DNA of 64,000 nucleotides from Chrysoporthe austroafricana (taxonomy: Eukaryota > Ascomycota > Sordariomycetes > Diaporthales > Cryphonectriaceae): assembly GCA_001051155.2 (NCBI GenBank), contig JYIP02000008.1:434001-498000 (forward strand). Reading direction: 5' to 3'. Under the pieces are notes generated by a model that saw only the letters and a program-made list of their open reading frames with translations, did no database searches and had not been told where the DNA came from. Below are positions 1 to 10,415 of the stretch, one piece after another (position 1 is the stretch's first letter; every line of letters starts with the position of its first letter). Both the position numbers and the translations under genes were made by a program.

Positions 1-1
1 G

Positions 2-478
2 CGCTTCTTCTCCATCTGCGCCACTCTCGTCGCCATCGTCGCCGCGCTGGCCGTCATCGCCGCCGCCGGCCTGGCCACGGGCTCCGCGGCCGTCGTCGTC
101 GGCCTGGCCGAGGGCAGCGCCAAGAAGTACGGCGTCACCGCCGCCTTCAACAAGCACTTCCTCGTGAACGTGTGGCTCGCCGCCGCCTTCATCATCGCCG
201 CCGTGCTCTTCTGGACCTTCTCCATCTGCTGCTGCGCCCCCGACCACCAGCGGCGGTCCCGCGGCGCCGGCCGCGCCAAGTACGCCGACAACGGCCCCGC
301 GATGGCGCAGGCTGGCGGGGCCACCGGCGGCCGCGGCTACCAGCGCCTCGCCGACCCTGAGGTCCCCGCCATGTCGAGCGCCTACAACGGCGCCGGCTAC
401 GGGCAGGGCGAGTCGGCCCACTACTACAACACCAGCGGCGGCGCGGCATACGAGCCCTACAAGCACACGGCCGCCTAA
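2..478 (+). CDS. SUR7/PalI-family membrane protein, 3' part only
   Basis: The reading frame is open from the left edge (codon starting at base 2) to a TAA at 476-478, so only the C-terminal 158 residues are present. Two hydrophobic segments are visible, one at the left edge and one ending in WTFSICCCAP, separated by a loop containing KKYGV and NKHFLVN. The double-membrane hairpin followed by a cysteine cluster and a polar Gly/Tyr-rich cytosolic tail matches the C-terminal half of fungal SUR7/PalI proteins, which sit in the plasma membrane (eisosome-associated domains or pH sensing). The family is inferred from the WLxxxFxxxxxxFWxFSICCC pattern; I cannot tell Sur7-like from PalI/Rim9-like without the missing N-terminus. 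The gene continues outside the window. Confidence 0.7.
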   Translation, partial: RFFSICATLVAIVAALAVIAAAGLATGSAAVVVGLAEGSAKKYGVTAAFNKHFLVNVWLAAAFIIAAVLFWTFSICCCAPDHQRRSRGAGRAKYADNGPAMAQAGGATGGRGYQRLADPEVPAMSSAYNGAGYGQGESAHYYNTSGGAAYEPYKHTAA

Positions 479-1227
479 GCGCGCGGGCGGGTGGACGTGG
501 AACCGCGGACTGGGTGATGTGAACTACGGATGGGCATGGAAAGGTTGTCTGTCCATTTGCATTTATTGATGAACAGCAAAACATTTTCAGTCTGCGCTGG
601 TTTTGGGATCATTGTATGGCGTTACGGGGAGGAGAGGGGGCATGATGACCACACACTACGCTACACCGGGTCTATTAGCTGGGTTTTTTTTTTATTTTTT
701 ATTATCAGGAGGAAATATCATGACACGAACTTGTTCAGGTAGATCTCGGATCGTACTACAGAACATGATACCCTTTCTTAAAAGAGAATGACATATTATG
801 AATAAACATCTGGCGTCCTGCAGCTTCGTGTGATGGTTCATCCTAGCATCTGATCCGCCTCCTGTGACGATGCCGCCGCGGACGGTGGGTGTCTCGGCCC
901 GTCCCGATCCTCTCGACGGCCCCAAAAATCTCGGACCTAGGATGAAAACAGCCTCTCCAGACCAACCTAGATTTTTACTGTGATCTCCTCTATCAGGCCG
1001 TGCACACCATAATGTGTTATCCTACGATGAAATAATATCATGTCTCCGCCGTGAATCGTTGGATCTGTCTGTACTGCAGCGACAGCAAAGGGCCCCCGAA
1101 AAACCCTTGACCTCGTCAAAAATTTTATTTATCCGCCAACCACGCCCCCCCCCCCGAGCCTTCACCACCACCGCTCGCTCTCAACCCCCCCGCCCCCCCC
1201 CCCAACGCAAAACCCTGCTGCAGAGCG
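479..1227. other. intergenic spacer, SUR7/PalI-like gene to WD40 gene
   Basis: No supported gene. It contains a short T-run near 685-700 in the presumed 3' flank of the first gene and pyrimidine/C-rich tracts (C-runs around 1146-1155 and 1188-1203) directly upstream of the next start codon, typical of filamentous fungal leaders. Confidence 0.6.
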
Positions 1228-4200
1228 ATGAACGACGACCATGGCGGCGCCTCCCCTGGCCGGTTGCGGCGGGCGCACGTGCACGCCCCGATCACCGCGT
1301 TGGAGTTCTTCCGTCCGGATGGGGTTACCACCAGTAGCAGCAGCGGTACCAGCGGTACCAGCAGTACCAGCAGCGACAGCAGGGACAGCAGCCTCTACCT
1401 CCTCTCCGGCGAGGACACGCACCTCCAGGTCCGCGACGCCGCCACGGGCCACCCCCGCGCCTCGGTCCGCGTCTTCCCCTCGCAGCCCGTCCACGGTGTG
1501 TGCGCCGGCGCCGCCCCCGGCGCGGACGTGCTGGTCTGGGGCGGGCCGTGGGCGGCCTTCGTCCCGCGGGCGGAGATCGAGCGCCTGCTGCAGCTATCGC
1601 GGGCCAGCGGCGACGGCGAGGACGGCAACCAGCAGAAACAGCCGAGCCTCGTCCTGCCGCCGGGCCAGACCCTCCGCGCCCAGGACTGGATCCACCGCGG
1701 CGCCGTCTCGCCGCGCGACCCGCGCCTCGCGGCCGTCGTCACCGCGCACAACGAGGTGGTCCCGCTGCGCGCGGGCGGAGGCGGGGCCGGGGAGGCTGGG
1801 GCGCCGCTGCGCTGGGGCAGGCCGCGGGCGCCGCCGTCGTCGCGGCCGATCTTGTACTCGGCGCAGCTGGCGTGGACTGGCGGCGGGGATGACGAGGTGC
1901 TGGTCGCGGCGGGGACGGTGTTTGGGGAGATCGTGGTGTGGCGGTGTCGGGTGGGTGGGGATGAGGACGCAGACGGGGATGGAGACGGGGAGGCGGAGGT
2001 GCTCTACGTCCTCTCGGGCCACGAGGGGAGCATCTTCGGCGTGGACATCTCCCCGGAGATCCTAGTGGGCGGCGGCGGTGGCGGCGCGCCGCAGCGGGCG
2101 GTGAGGCTGCTGGCCAGCTGCAGCGACGACCGGACGATCCGCATCTGGGACATTTCTAAAGCAGTGGCAGGCGGCGGGAGGAGGGCACCGGGGCATGAGA
2201 CCAGGCGCGGCGCGAAGAGGCTGCCCGAGGCGAGGGAGACGGGCTTCGGGGAGAACGGCGCACCGGCCGGCCCCGAGGCGCTCGTCGCGTCGCGCCCGCT
2301 GGCGGTGGCCATGGGCCACGTCTCGCGGATCTGGGACGTGCGGTTCGCGCCACCGGCGCCGGCGCCGGGCCGCTCGGCGGGCAGGCTGGCGGTGTACTCG
2401 TTCGGCGAGGACGCCACGGCGCAGAGGTGGCGGCTCGACCTCGGCGCGGGCAGGGGAGCGGTCCTGACGGACGGGCAGGATGGCGGCGGGGCTGAGGGCG
2501 GTGATGGTCATCTGGCTGCCAGCCTCACGCACGAGGCCGTCATACACAAGCACGCCGGCAAGCACATCTGGTCAAGCGCCCTCCTGAGCCCGCGGGAGGG
2601 CCCTTGCGCGGGGAGGACGCTCGTCGCTACGGGCGGAAGCGACGGCAAGATCAACATCGCGGAGGACGTCCCATCGGGGGAACCGGACGACCGCTCGGTC
2701 CTGCTCGACATCTCCGGTTCGGAAGTCGCGCGCCGGGCGGCGGCGGCAGCGGCGGCGGCAGCGGCGGGCGGCAGCCTCCTGGAGGACGGAGGCGCCGAGA
2801 AACAGCAACCTCGCACTGCCGCCGCAGCGAGGAAAGGGAAGCGCGGGGTCATGAAGGACGAGGACGAGCCCTTCATGATGTACGCCCTCCTGTCGCACAC
2901 CTCCATCCTCGCGACGACGCCGACCGGGCGCATCTTCAGCGGCGCGCTGGACGGCCGCGCCGTGCAGTGGGCGGAGGTGCCCCTCCCGGCGCCAGTGCAG
3001 GCCGACCTGCGGCGGTACCAGGTCGTCCGCAGCGCCGGGGCGGGCGCGGTGCTCCTGGGGTCCGCGAGCGGGGGCCTGTACTGCTACCGGGACGGCGGGG
3101 TGCGGCAGGTGTGCAGGATGCCGCGGAAGATCGCGGACATCTTCCCGCTGGACGCCGACGAGGCGGTGCGGGGGCTCGGGCCGGTGTTCGAGGGGGCAAC
3201 GTCGTCTAGACCGCGCCTCACGCCGGTCGTCGTCCTGACGATGGGCAGCACGCACGTGAGCCTGCTGGCGCTCGACCTCGGCGCCGCGGATGGCATCATA
3301 CGGGCGGAGCACACGATCGAGCTGGGGGAGGGCTTCACGCCCACGGCGGCGGGCTTCTGCTGCGGCCACCTCGTCTTCGGCTCGCGCGCCGGGGCGCTGC
3401 TGATCTACAAGCCCTCCGCCACGGCGGACAGCGCGGCCTTCGAGCGGACCGCCCGGGTCGACCGCCCCTCCACCAAAGACGCCGTGTCCTGCATCATCCC
3501 CCTCCCGCCGGTCCCGCCCGCCGCCTCGTCCCCGTACTTCCTCACCACGTCCCGCGACGGGCGCTACCGGATCTACGAGCTGGGCAGCGCGCCCGGCGCC
3601 GCGGCCGTGGTGCAGCTCCGCCACGAGGCGACGCCACCGCTGGGACCAAACATCGAGGCGGCACTCTTCACGACGGCGTCGTCGTCGCCACCGGAGCTCG
3701 TGCTCGCGGGCTTCCGCTCGCAGGACTTCGTCGTCTGGAGCGAGACGCGGCAGCGCGAGCTGGCGCGCGTCGCGTGCGGCGGCGCGTACCGGGCGTTCAC
3801 GCACCGGGCGGACCGGGCGGACCCGGCGCGGCTGGCGCTCGTCTGGACGCGGGCGTCGCGGACGTGCGTGTACGCGCAGCAGGCGGGGGAGCTGGGACGC
3901 GCGGCGGCGGCGGTGCGGGCGGGCGGGCACGGGAGGGAGATCAAGGCCGTGGCGGGGCGGGGCGGGCTGCTGGCGACGGGGGCGGAGGACACGACGGTGC
4001 GGATCTGGGGCACCGATGCCGAGGGCGAGGGCGAGGGCCTGCTGCGGTGCCTCGCCGTCGTGGAGCGGCACACCACGGGGATCCAGTGCCTCCGGTGGGC
4101 CGGCGACGGGTACCTGGTCAGCAGCAGCGGCAACGAGGAGCTGTTCGTGTGGCGGGCCGCGCGGCTGGAGCGGTCGGCGTACGCGGGGCTCGCCGTGGTG

Positions 4201-5118
4201 TGCGAGGCGGCGTACCCGGACAAGACGCGGGACGGCGACCTGCGGATCCTGGGCTTCGACGTCGAGGTCCTACCGCCGCGGGCGGCCGAGGAGGGCGGCG
4301 GCGGCTGCGACGACGACGACGACGACGACGACGAGGAGGAGGAGGAGGAGGAGGAGGAGGAGGAGGAGGTGCTGGTCCTGTCGATGGTCCTCTCGAACTC
4401 GACGCTCAAGACCTACCGGTACTCGCGGCGCGAGGGGTTCCGCCTCCTGGCGCAGGGGCGGTACACAGGCGCGTGCCTGACGCAGATCCGCCACCTGGCG
4501 GTCGCGGGCGGCGCCGAGGCGGAGGTGCACGTCCTGACGGCGTCGACGGACGGCCACATCGCCCTCTGGAAGACGGCGGGCCCAGCGCCAGCGTCCGCGC
4601 CCGCGCCTGCGACGGGGCCGGCCGCGTTCGGCCTCGCCGAGGTGGTCAGGCTGCACCAGAGCGGCGTCAAGGCGCTGGACCTGGCGCGCGTGCCGGCGGC
4701 GGCGGCGGCGGCGGCGGCGGGCGACGGCGCGTACGCGGTCGTGACGGGCGGCGACGACAGCGCCCTCGGCCACCTGCACGTGCGCTGGGACGGTGCGGTG
4801 GGCCGGTACGCCGTCGCGGGGCGGGCGCTGGCCGGCGGGGCGCACGCGGCGGCGGTCACGGGGCTGTGCATCACCGGCGTCCGGGCCGGGGCCGACGGGG
4901 GCGGGTACGAGGTGCGGCTGTGCACGGCGAGCAACGACCAGCGGGTCAAGTCCTGGCGGGTGTGCGCCGGCGGCGGCGGCGTCGCGAGGGTGGCGGTGGT
5001 GGAGGACCGGTACACCGGCGTCGCGGACTGTGGGGACGTCGGGGTGCTGGCGGCGCCGGGCGGGGCGGGGGGGATCGTGGTGGTGGTCGGCGTCGGGATG
5101 GAGTTCTGGGGCGTGTAG
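1228..5118 (+). CDS. RTT10: WD40-repeat protein, WDR6/Rtt10 (Trm734)-like
   Basis: This is a single-exon ORF of 1296 residues starting at ATG 1228. WD-repeat signatures occur along the whole length, for example LSGHEGSIFGVDIS with SDDRTIRIWD near residues 260-310, ATGAEDTTVRIWG near 915 and TGGSDGKINI near 470. The length, the scattered beta-propeller repeats and the first-repeat layout resemble WDR6/Rtt10, the partner of the Trm7/FTSJ1 methyltransferase needed for 2'-O-methylation of the tRNA wobble base; in yeast the protein is also linked to endosomal recycling. A run of 8 Asp then 12 Glu codons (4309-4368, residues 1028-1047) and long Ala/Gly stretches are low-complexity insertions between propeller blades. 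GC is very high at third positions, and antisense ORFs here are shadows. The WD40 fold is certain; the orthology is inference. Confidence 0.72.
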   Translation: MNDDHGGASPGRLRRAHVHAPITALEFFRPDGVTTSSSSGTSGTSSTSSDSRDSSLYLLSGEDTHLQVRDAATGHPRASVRVFPSQPVHGVCAGAAPGADVLVWGGPWAAFVPRAEIERLLQLSRASGDGEDGNQQKQPSLVLPPGQTLRAQDWIHRGAVSPRDPRLAAVVTAHNEVVPLRAGGGGAGEAGAPLRWGRPRAPPSSRPILYSAQLAWTGGGDDEVLVAAGTVFGEIVVWRCRVGGDEDADGDGDGEAEVLYVLSGHEGSIFGVDISPEILVGGGGGGAPQRAVRLLASCSDDRTIRIWDISKAVAGGGRRAPGHETRRGAKRLPEARETGFGENGAPAGPEALVASRPLAVAMGHVSRIWDVRFAPPAPAPGRSAGRLAVYSFGEDATAQRWRLDLGAGRGAVLTDGQDGGGAEGGDGHLAASLTHEAVIHKHAGKHIWSSALLSPREGPCAGRTLVATGGSDGKINIAEDVPSGEPDDRSVLLDISGSEVARRAAAAAAAAAAGGSLLEDGGAEKQQPRTAAAARKGKRGVMKDEDEPFMMYALLSHTSILATTPTGRIFSGALDGRAVQWAEVPLPAPVQADLRRYQVVRSAGAGAVLLGSASGGLYCYRDGGVRQVCRMPRKIADIFPLDADEAVRGLGPVFEGATSSRPRLTPVVVLTMGSTHVSLLALDLGAADGIIRAEHTIELGEGFTPTAAGFCCGHLVFGSRAGALLIYKPSATADSAAFERTARVDRPSTKDAVSCIIPLPPVPPAASSPYFLTTSRDGRYRIYELGSAPGAAAVVQLRHEATPPLGPNIEAALFTTASSSPPELVLAGFRSQDFVVWSETRQRELARVACGGAYRAFTHRADRADPARLALVWTRASRTCVYAQQAGELGRAAAAVRAGGHGREIKAVAGRGGLLATGAEDTTVRIWGTDAEGEGEGLLRCLAVVERHTTGIQCLRWAGDGYLVSSSGNEELFVWRAARLERSAYAGLAVVCEAAYPDKTRDGDLRILGFDVEVLPPRAAEEGGGGCDDDDDDDDEEEEEEEEEEEEVLVLSMVLSNSTLKTYRYSRREGFRLLAQGRYTGACLTQIRHLAVAGGAEAEVHVLTASTDGHIALWKTAGPAPASAPAPATGPAAFGLAEVVRLHQSGVKALDLARVPAAAAAAAAGDGAYAVVTGGDDSALGHLHVRWDGAVGRYAVAGRALAGGAHAAAVTGLCITGVRAGADGGGYEVRLCTASNDQRVKSWRVCAGGGGVARVAVVEDRYTGVADCGDVGVLAAPGGAGGIVVVVGVGMEFWGV

Positions 5119-5690
5119 CCTCTCGCGGCGCGGCCGTCCCCACTGGTGCTGCAGTCTATCTTGCAGGCTGCCATATGGCGTCGCCCCTGGGCTGTGCGTG
5201 ATAGGGAGGTTGAGGCCATCGCCGTCGGAACACGCCGACTGTCAGCCACACCACTCTTGGACACGCAGGCGAGGCCACCACTACCGCACGACGCTGGAGA
5301 TACGATACCCCTTTCACGGTAGATGATTGCGGTCTGTACTTTTAGCCCGGCCAGCAGACGCAGAGGTCTGTCTTGTCCTAGACATAGTGAGACCCTCCAA
5401 GGGGAACGAAGAGAAAGAGGCCACTGAAACAAGCCCCACGAGTTTGCAGCACGGCCGTGTCTCGGAGACCGTATCGCGCGCGCCGCCCACAGCACTGAGA
5501 CCAGGCGAGCTACACACAAGGCAGCGAGCGATTCTGCGCTAGTCCTCCTTGCGCGCGGGTGTGCTTCCAGGAGGTCTTCGTGGGGCCTAGACGGTGAATA
5601 CCTCGTATGTATATAGGCGAGGCCGACGGGGGGGGGGGCCAAGGACAGCCCGGTCGCTGCGAGCAGGCTTGCTCGACGACGCCGACGATA

Positions 5691-5710
5691 AGAGAGAGAG
5701 AGAGAGAGAG
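5691..5710. repeat. (GA)n microsatellite
   Basis: Ten GA units, near-perfect. Confidence 0.9.
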
Positions 5711-6426
5711 GTGCTGACTGACTCGGTCACCGTCGGTCTGAACGGTGCTCACGAGCCACCGCGCGCTGCCCCGTGTTGCTGGGTTGAGAGAAGGCCGGAG
5801 GGCCGCCGTGCGCGCAGCGGGGGGGAGCGGGAGACCGCGGGCGGTGTTAGGGCGGTGCGCCTAGACCGTATGGGCGCACTAACGGGCTGGGTCGGTGGCC
5901 AATGAGCGGGCTGCGGTGCTTGCATGCCACTATACTAGATACTATAGTGTATAGTATGCAGCAGCAAGGCACATGAGTATACTATTGTACCTAGTAGAGT
6001 GTGTACTAATGTAGCATGTAGCACAGCGCCCGTGGCAGTGGATCTTGATCTGGGGTTTTAGCGGGCGGGCTGCGCGGGTTGGAACGTGGAACTCGAGAGA
6101 GAAGAAGACCCACCAGCCCAACCCAGCCTGGGACGTGCATATTTACTTACTTACTACTTACGCTTACGCTTACTACTTACTACTACTATGTACATCCGTG
6201 CTTGTCGACCACTGCCGTGACGACCTCACGCTGCAGAACCCGCCCTGCCCCCGCCCGGCGCCCCCTATAGGTACGGACGGTGGGGGGCCTCTCTCGTGCT
6301 GGGCGGGGCTGGGCTGGGCGAACGGCCTCTGGATTCCCCCGCAGGCGAGAGAGCACAGCACGGCGCTGGGCCACGACGGCTCGCTCGCATCTAACGCGAG
6401 GCGGGCTTGGCCTAAGGCTGGGCCAA

Positions 6427-6428
<2 letters not shown>

Positions 6429-6461
<33 letters not shown>
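6429..6461. repeat. (CT)n microsatellite
   Basis: About 16 uninterrupted CT units. Confidence 0.92.
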
Positions 6462-6464
<3 letters not shown>

Positions 6465-6628
6465 GCTCTCCTCGTCGCACCTTGACGAGAAGTGCATACC
6501 ACCCAACAAACGCCAAGGGCCGCCCGCCAAGGCGCCAACCCGAGCGAGTTCGCATCGCTGGCGCTCCCCCCCCCCCGTGTCGCGGGGCCAGCTGGCGGGC
6601 CTCGAGGCGTTCTGGATGCTTGTCTGGA

Positions 6629-6703
6629 TGCCTGCGTGCCTGCGTGCCTGCGTGCCTGCGTGCCTGCGTGCCTGCGTGCCTGCGTGCCTGCGTGCCTGCG
6701 TGC
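6629..6703. repeat. 8-bp minisatellite, unit TGCCTGCG
   Basis: Roughly nine head-to-tail copies of an 8-bp unit, with a single degenerate copy at the right end. Because 8 is not a multiple of 3, every frame reads a period-8 peptide, which explains the long artificial ORFs on both strands here. Confidence 0.9.
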
Positions 6704-7509
6704 TTATGTGCCTGCTGGCGGCGCAGGCGCGAGATATCATGTCGCCAGATACAGAGGACGAGGGAGGAGGTTTGCCGTCGTGAGCCCTGCTGCGCCCGGG
6801 GCCAGTGAGTCTCTTGAGGTAGGAGAATACAACTGAGCCTAACACCCACACTCCACCCTCGCTGCGATCCCGCTGTGTCGTGCTGTGCCGTCCCGTCGTG
6901 TCCTATCCTGTCCTGTCGTCGGGCCTCTGCCGTCCGCCATCGCCATCGCTATCGCCCTCACTCACAGGAAAAGAGGCCTGCCTGCACGCTGCCGCTGTGC
7001 CGCGTGCGCGCGCCGTGGCGTCTCGGCTGCTCCACAAAGCCTTGCCCGCGACGGGGGGGGGGGTGGGTCGGTGGGTGGAGGAGGGGGCGTGGGAGGAGAA
7101 GGGGAACCCACCCACCTTTGCCAACAAAGCCAGGCTGCGCGGGCCAGGCCTCAGCGACCTGTTGGCTTGGGCCTGGGGCTTACATAGCAAGCAAGCAGAC
7201 AAGCAGGCAAGCAAGCAAAGCAGCCCCCAGAAGCCAGCCAGCCAGACAGACAAGAAAGTCTCTCGATCCGGAAACACCGACCGTCCGACCGCTCCTTTCA
7301 AACCTCTCTAAACATAGTGTCCGCTCCTACGGCAGACGACGACGCTTGCTCGCTCGCATACGACCACGGCCACGCGGGATCCCCTGCCCGTCCGCCTTAC
7401 ACCCTGTCCTAAAATTATAGGGTCGTCTCGAAACCTTTTTTTTCCCCGGCTGTGCAGCTCTGCATACGGTCCAGGTTAGGCCAGCGAGGAGGGCCCAGCG
7501 TGGTGGTAG

Positions 7510-7532
7510 TGCTGCTGCTGCTGCTGCTGCTG
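7510..7532. repeat. (GCT)n microsatellite
   Basis: Seven to eight GCT/TGC units, followed by two TTACTG-like degenerate units. Confidence 0.85.
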
Positions 7533-7620
7533 TTACTGTTACTACACAGCACACACGCACGCCCCTCCGTGGTCTTGGGTACCCCAAGCGAAGCTGTGAG
7601 TAATATCCCGTGCTCCTCCC

Positions 7621-7676
7621 CCTCCTCCTCCTCCTCCTCCTCCTCCTCCTCCTCCTCCTCCTCGTCGTCGTCGTCC
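7621..7676. repeat. (CTC)n then (GTC)n compound microsatellite
   Basis: About 14 CTC triplets running into four GTC triplets. Confidence 0.88.
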
Positions 7677-7840
7677 TGCTCCGCCTCCTGCTCGCCTCCA
7701 CGCCCGCCAGCCCGCCAGCAAACCCGCCCTCACGTCCCAGCGCCGACCGGCCCAGGCTAGTCTGCTTCCGTTTCGGTCCCGCTGGTGCCAGCCCAATCTC
7801 GAAGACCCACATCCCATCTTTTGTTGCCTGCAACCCTCGC

Positions 7841-7878
7841 CGCCCTCGCCCTCGCCCTCGCCCTCGCCCTCGCCCTCA
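7841..7878. repeat. (GCCCTC)n hexanucleotide repeat
   Basis: Six copies of the hexamer in the presumed upstream region of the phosphatase gene. Confidence 0.85.
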
Positions 7879-8155
7879 CTCCCATAGTCACACAGCCTAG
7901 CCTCACACACAACCCGCCCACCCTCATCGTCATCCCGCCGCGCCGCGCCGCGCCGAGCAACCTCTCTTCCTCCTTGCGATCTTCTCTCTCTCTGTCCCTC
8001 CTCCACCTTAATTCCGAAGCCACCAGCAAGCACCGAGCGAGGCTGACCCTTCTGCCACCCTTCGTGGCCCCCGATCTAGACCAACCCCGTCTCTATCTCC
8101 ACCACCACAAAACCACACACCACACACACAACCACCCCGCCCCCCCGGCCAGGCA

Positions 8156-8180
8156 TCTCTCTCTCTCTCTCTCTCTCTCT
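8156..8180. repeat. (CT)n tract in the PPZ1 upstream region
   Basis: Twelve CT units about 470 bp before the start codon. CT-rich tracts are common just upstream of transcription starts in filamentous fungi, so this may mark the core promoter/5' UTR; that role is inference. Confidence 0.75.
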
Positions 8181-8647
8181 TTGTCTCAGAGAGACCACGC
8201 TCGCTGCCTGCGCTCCACGAGCCATCTCCCCGTCGAGGCCCAGCTTCACGCCCGACGCCGATCCCAACCCGCCTCACACCCTATCGCCCCCTCTCCCACG
8301 GTCCCAGCCTCCATCGCCAGCCACGGAGCCAATACAGAGCCGCCGTCGTCCCATCACCGCCACTCGGCTCGTCGCCGTCCTCGTCCGGCTCTACCATCCT
8401 CCTTAACAGTACCTTGCCAGAGCGGGCCTACACAAGAAGAAGAAGAAGAAAAAAAAACCAAACCCATCCCCTCCCCGCCGGCGAGAACGGGGTGCAGCGA
8501 CAGGCTATTGTGGGCATCGTCGACAGGGACGGATCACCACATACCCTCCTACGCCGCACGCCGTCTAGCCTGCCGAGCCACATCACACGTCTGTCTCGAC
8601 TTGGCTTTTCTCCCTCTCCCCCCCCCCCTGAGGGTTACATCCATCCA

Positions 8648-10415
8648 ATGGGCAACCAGCCATCCAAGGACGGCAGCGGCAGCTCCAGGCCGAGCAGCGC
8701 TGCCGGCCCGGACGGCCTGCAGTCGCTGCCCTCCTTCAGCAAGTCCGACACCAAGGACTCCACGAGGTCCTTCAAGGCCCTGCGCTCCAAGATCCCCGGC
8801 TCCGGCAAGAGCGACAGCCCGCGCACCTCCGCCCTGCTGTCCAATGGCGACGGCGACAGGTCCGACTCCGAGACCATCCGCTCCGCCAGGTCGGGGCGGC
8901 ACGCCCGGAACAGGTCGTCCGACCCGTCCATCACGACGCCCGCCTCGCCCGGCTCCCCCGACCCCTCCACCGCCGCCGTGACCTCGCCGCTCGACGACGC
9001 GCAGCCGCCCCCGTCCCCCATACAGTCCGCCTCCGCCATGTCCGGCAAGCACGACGTCAGCGCCGCCCAGGCCTCCGGCGAGGTCGACCACGTCTCCGAC
9101 GCGCCCCCCACCGGCGTGCCCAACCCGAACGCCGAGCCCCTCCAGCCCGGCCAGCCCATCCTGGTCCGCCGCGACAACACCATCAACCCCGTGCAGGGAG
9201 GAGGCGGCGGCGGCGGCGCGTCGCCGCGGGACGAGGCGGCCGGCGGCGTGGCCATGAGTGATATCAAGGACATCGACCTGGACGACTTCATCAAGAGGCT
9301 GCTGGACGCTGCGTACGCGGGCAAGGTGACCAAGAGCGTCTGTCTCAAGAACGCAGAGGTCGTGGCCATCTGCCACCGCGCGCGGGAGGTCTTCCTGTCC
9401 CAGCCCGCCCTCCTGGAGCTCGACGCGCCCGTCAAGATCGTCGGCGACGTGCACGGGCAGTACACGGACCTCATCCGCATGTTCGAGATGTGCGGCTTCC
9501 CGCCCTCGGCCAACTTCCTCTTCCTGGGCGACTACGTCGACCGCGGCAAGCAGTCGCTCGAGACCATCCTGCTGCTGCTGTGCTACAAGCTCAAGTTCCC
9601 CGAGAACTTCTTCCTGCTGCGCGGCAACCACGAGTGCGCCAACGTCACGCGCGTCTACGGCTTCTACGACGAGTGCAAGCGCCGGTGCAACGTCAAGATC
9701 TGGAAGACCTTCGTCGACACCTTCAACACCCTCCCCATCGCGTCCATCGTCGCCGGCAAGATCTTCTGCGTCCACGGCGGCCTGTCCCCCGCCCTGCGCG
9801 ACATGGACGACATCCGCCACATCGCCCGCCCTACCGACGTCCCCGACTACGGCCTGCTCAACGACCTGCTGTGGTCCGACCCCGCCGACATGGAGCAGGA
9901 CTGGGAGGCCAACGAGCGCGGCGTCAGCTACTGCTTCGGCAAGAAGGTCATCACCGACTTCCTGACCACCCACGACTTCGACCTCGTCTGCCGCGCCCAC
10001 ATGGTCGTCGAGGACGGCTACGAGTTCTTCACCGACAGGGTGCTCGTCACCGTCTTCAGCGCGCCGAACGTGAGTAGTCGTCGTCGTCATCCCCACCTCC
10101 TTCCTTCCTTTTGGCGGTCTGCGTGCGGGAAGAAGACAAAGAGCTAACTAAACACTGGCACAACAGTACTGCGGCGAGTTCGACAACTGGGGCGCCGTCA
10201 TGTCCGTCTCGTCCGAGCTCCTGTGCAGCTTCGAGCTGCTGAAGCCCCTCGACTCGAACGCGCTCAAGAGCCATATCAAGAAGGGCCGGAACAAGCGGCA
10301 GCAGATGCTCAACAGTCCGGTGCGTATTTTGGCAGTGCCCAGCTGCCTCCTACCTCAATGCTCATACGCTAACATCTCCTTCTAGCCCGCAAATGTGTAT
10401 CCTCAGAGCGTCTAG
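8648..10415 (+). CDS. PPZ1: Ser/Thr protein phosphatase Ppz1-like (PP1-related), 3 exons
   Basis: Exons 8648-10069, 10167-10319 and 10386-10415 give 534 residues. I chose ATG 8648 because it begins MGNQPSK, a classic N-myristoylation signal (Gly2, Ser6, Lys7) as in Ppz1; upstream in-frame codons are low-complexity leader. Residues 1-200 are Ser/Pro-rich and probably disordered; the catalytic core starts near residue 203 ([13 protein letters not shown]). It shows the metallophosphatase motifs GDVHG (Asp267), GDYVDRG and RGNHE, then [13 protein letters not shown] formed across intron 1. Both introns are GT-AG, and intron 1 has a CTAAC branch site. The family dephosphorylates targets controlling K+/Na+ homeostasis and cell-wall integrity and is inhibited by Hal3-type subunits. 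The disordered myristoylated arm separates it from ordinary PP1. Confidence 0.93.

Larger units (their letters stand above)
5119..8647. other. 3.5 kb repeat-rich spacer and long PPZ1 leader
   Basis: No supported protein gene. It is unusually rich in simple repeats, listed separately: GA, CT, an 8-bp unit, GCT, CTC and GCCCTC tracts. The last kilobase is strongly pyrimidine-rich and probably contains the promoter and 5' UTR of the downstream phosphatase. Open frames crossing it are made of repeat-encoded dipeptides (Leu-Ser, Arg-Glu, Ala-Leu) and are not credible proteins. Confidence 0.6.

Noticed and set aside
2572..4071. 499-codon antisense ORF opposite the WD40 gene
   Set aside because: It is a shadow of the highly GC3-biased sense gene, dominated by Arg/Pro/His codons.
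6186..6851. Long ORFs on both strands through the 8-bp minisatellite
   Set aside because: The repeat period gives stop-free reading in several frames; the peptides are repeat-derived.
8549..10096. 515-codon antisense ORF opposite PPZ1
   Set aside because: Val/Gly/Asp-rich mirror of the phosphatase coding sequence; no domain.
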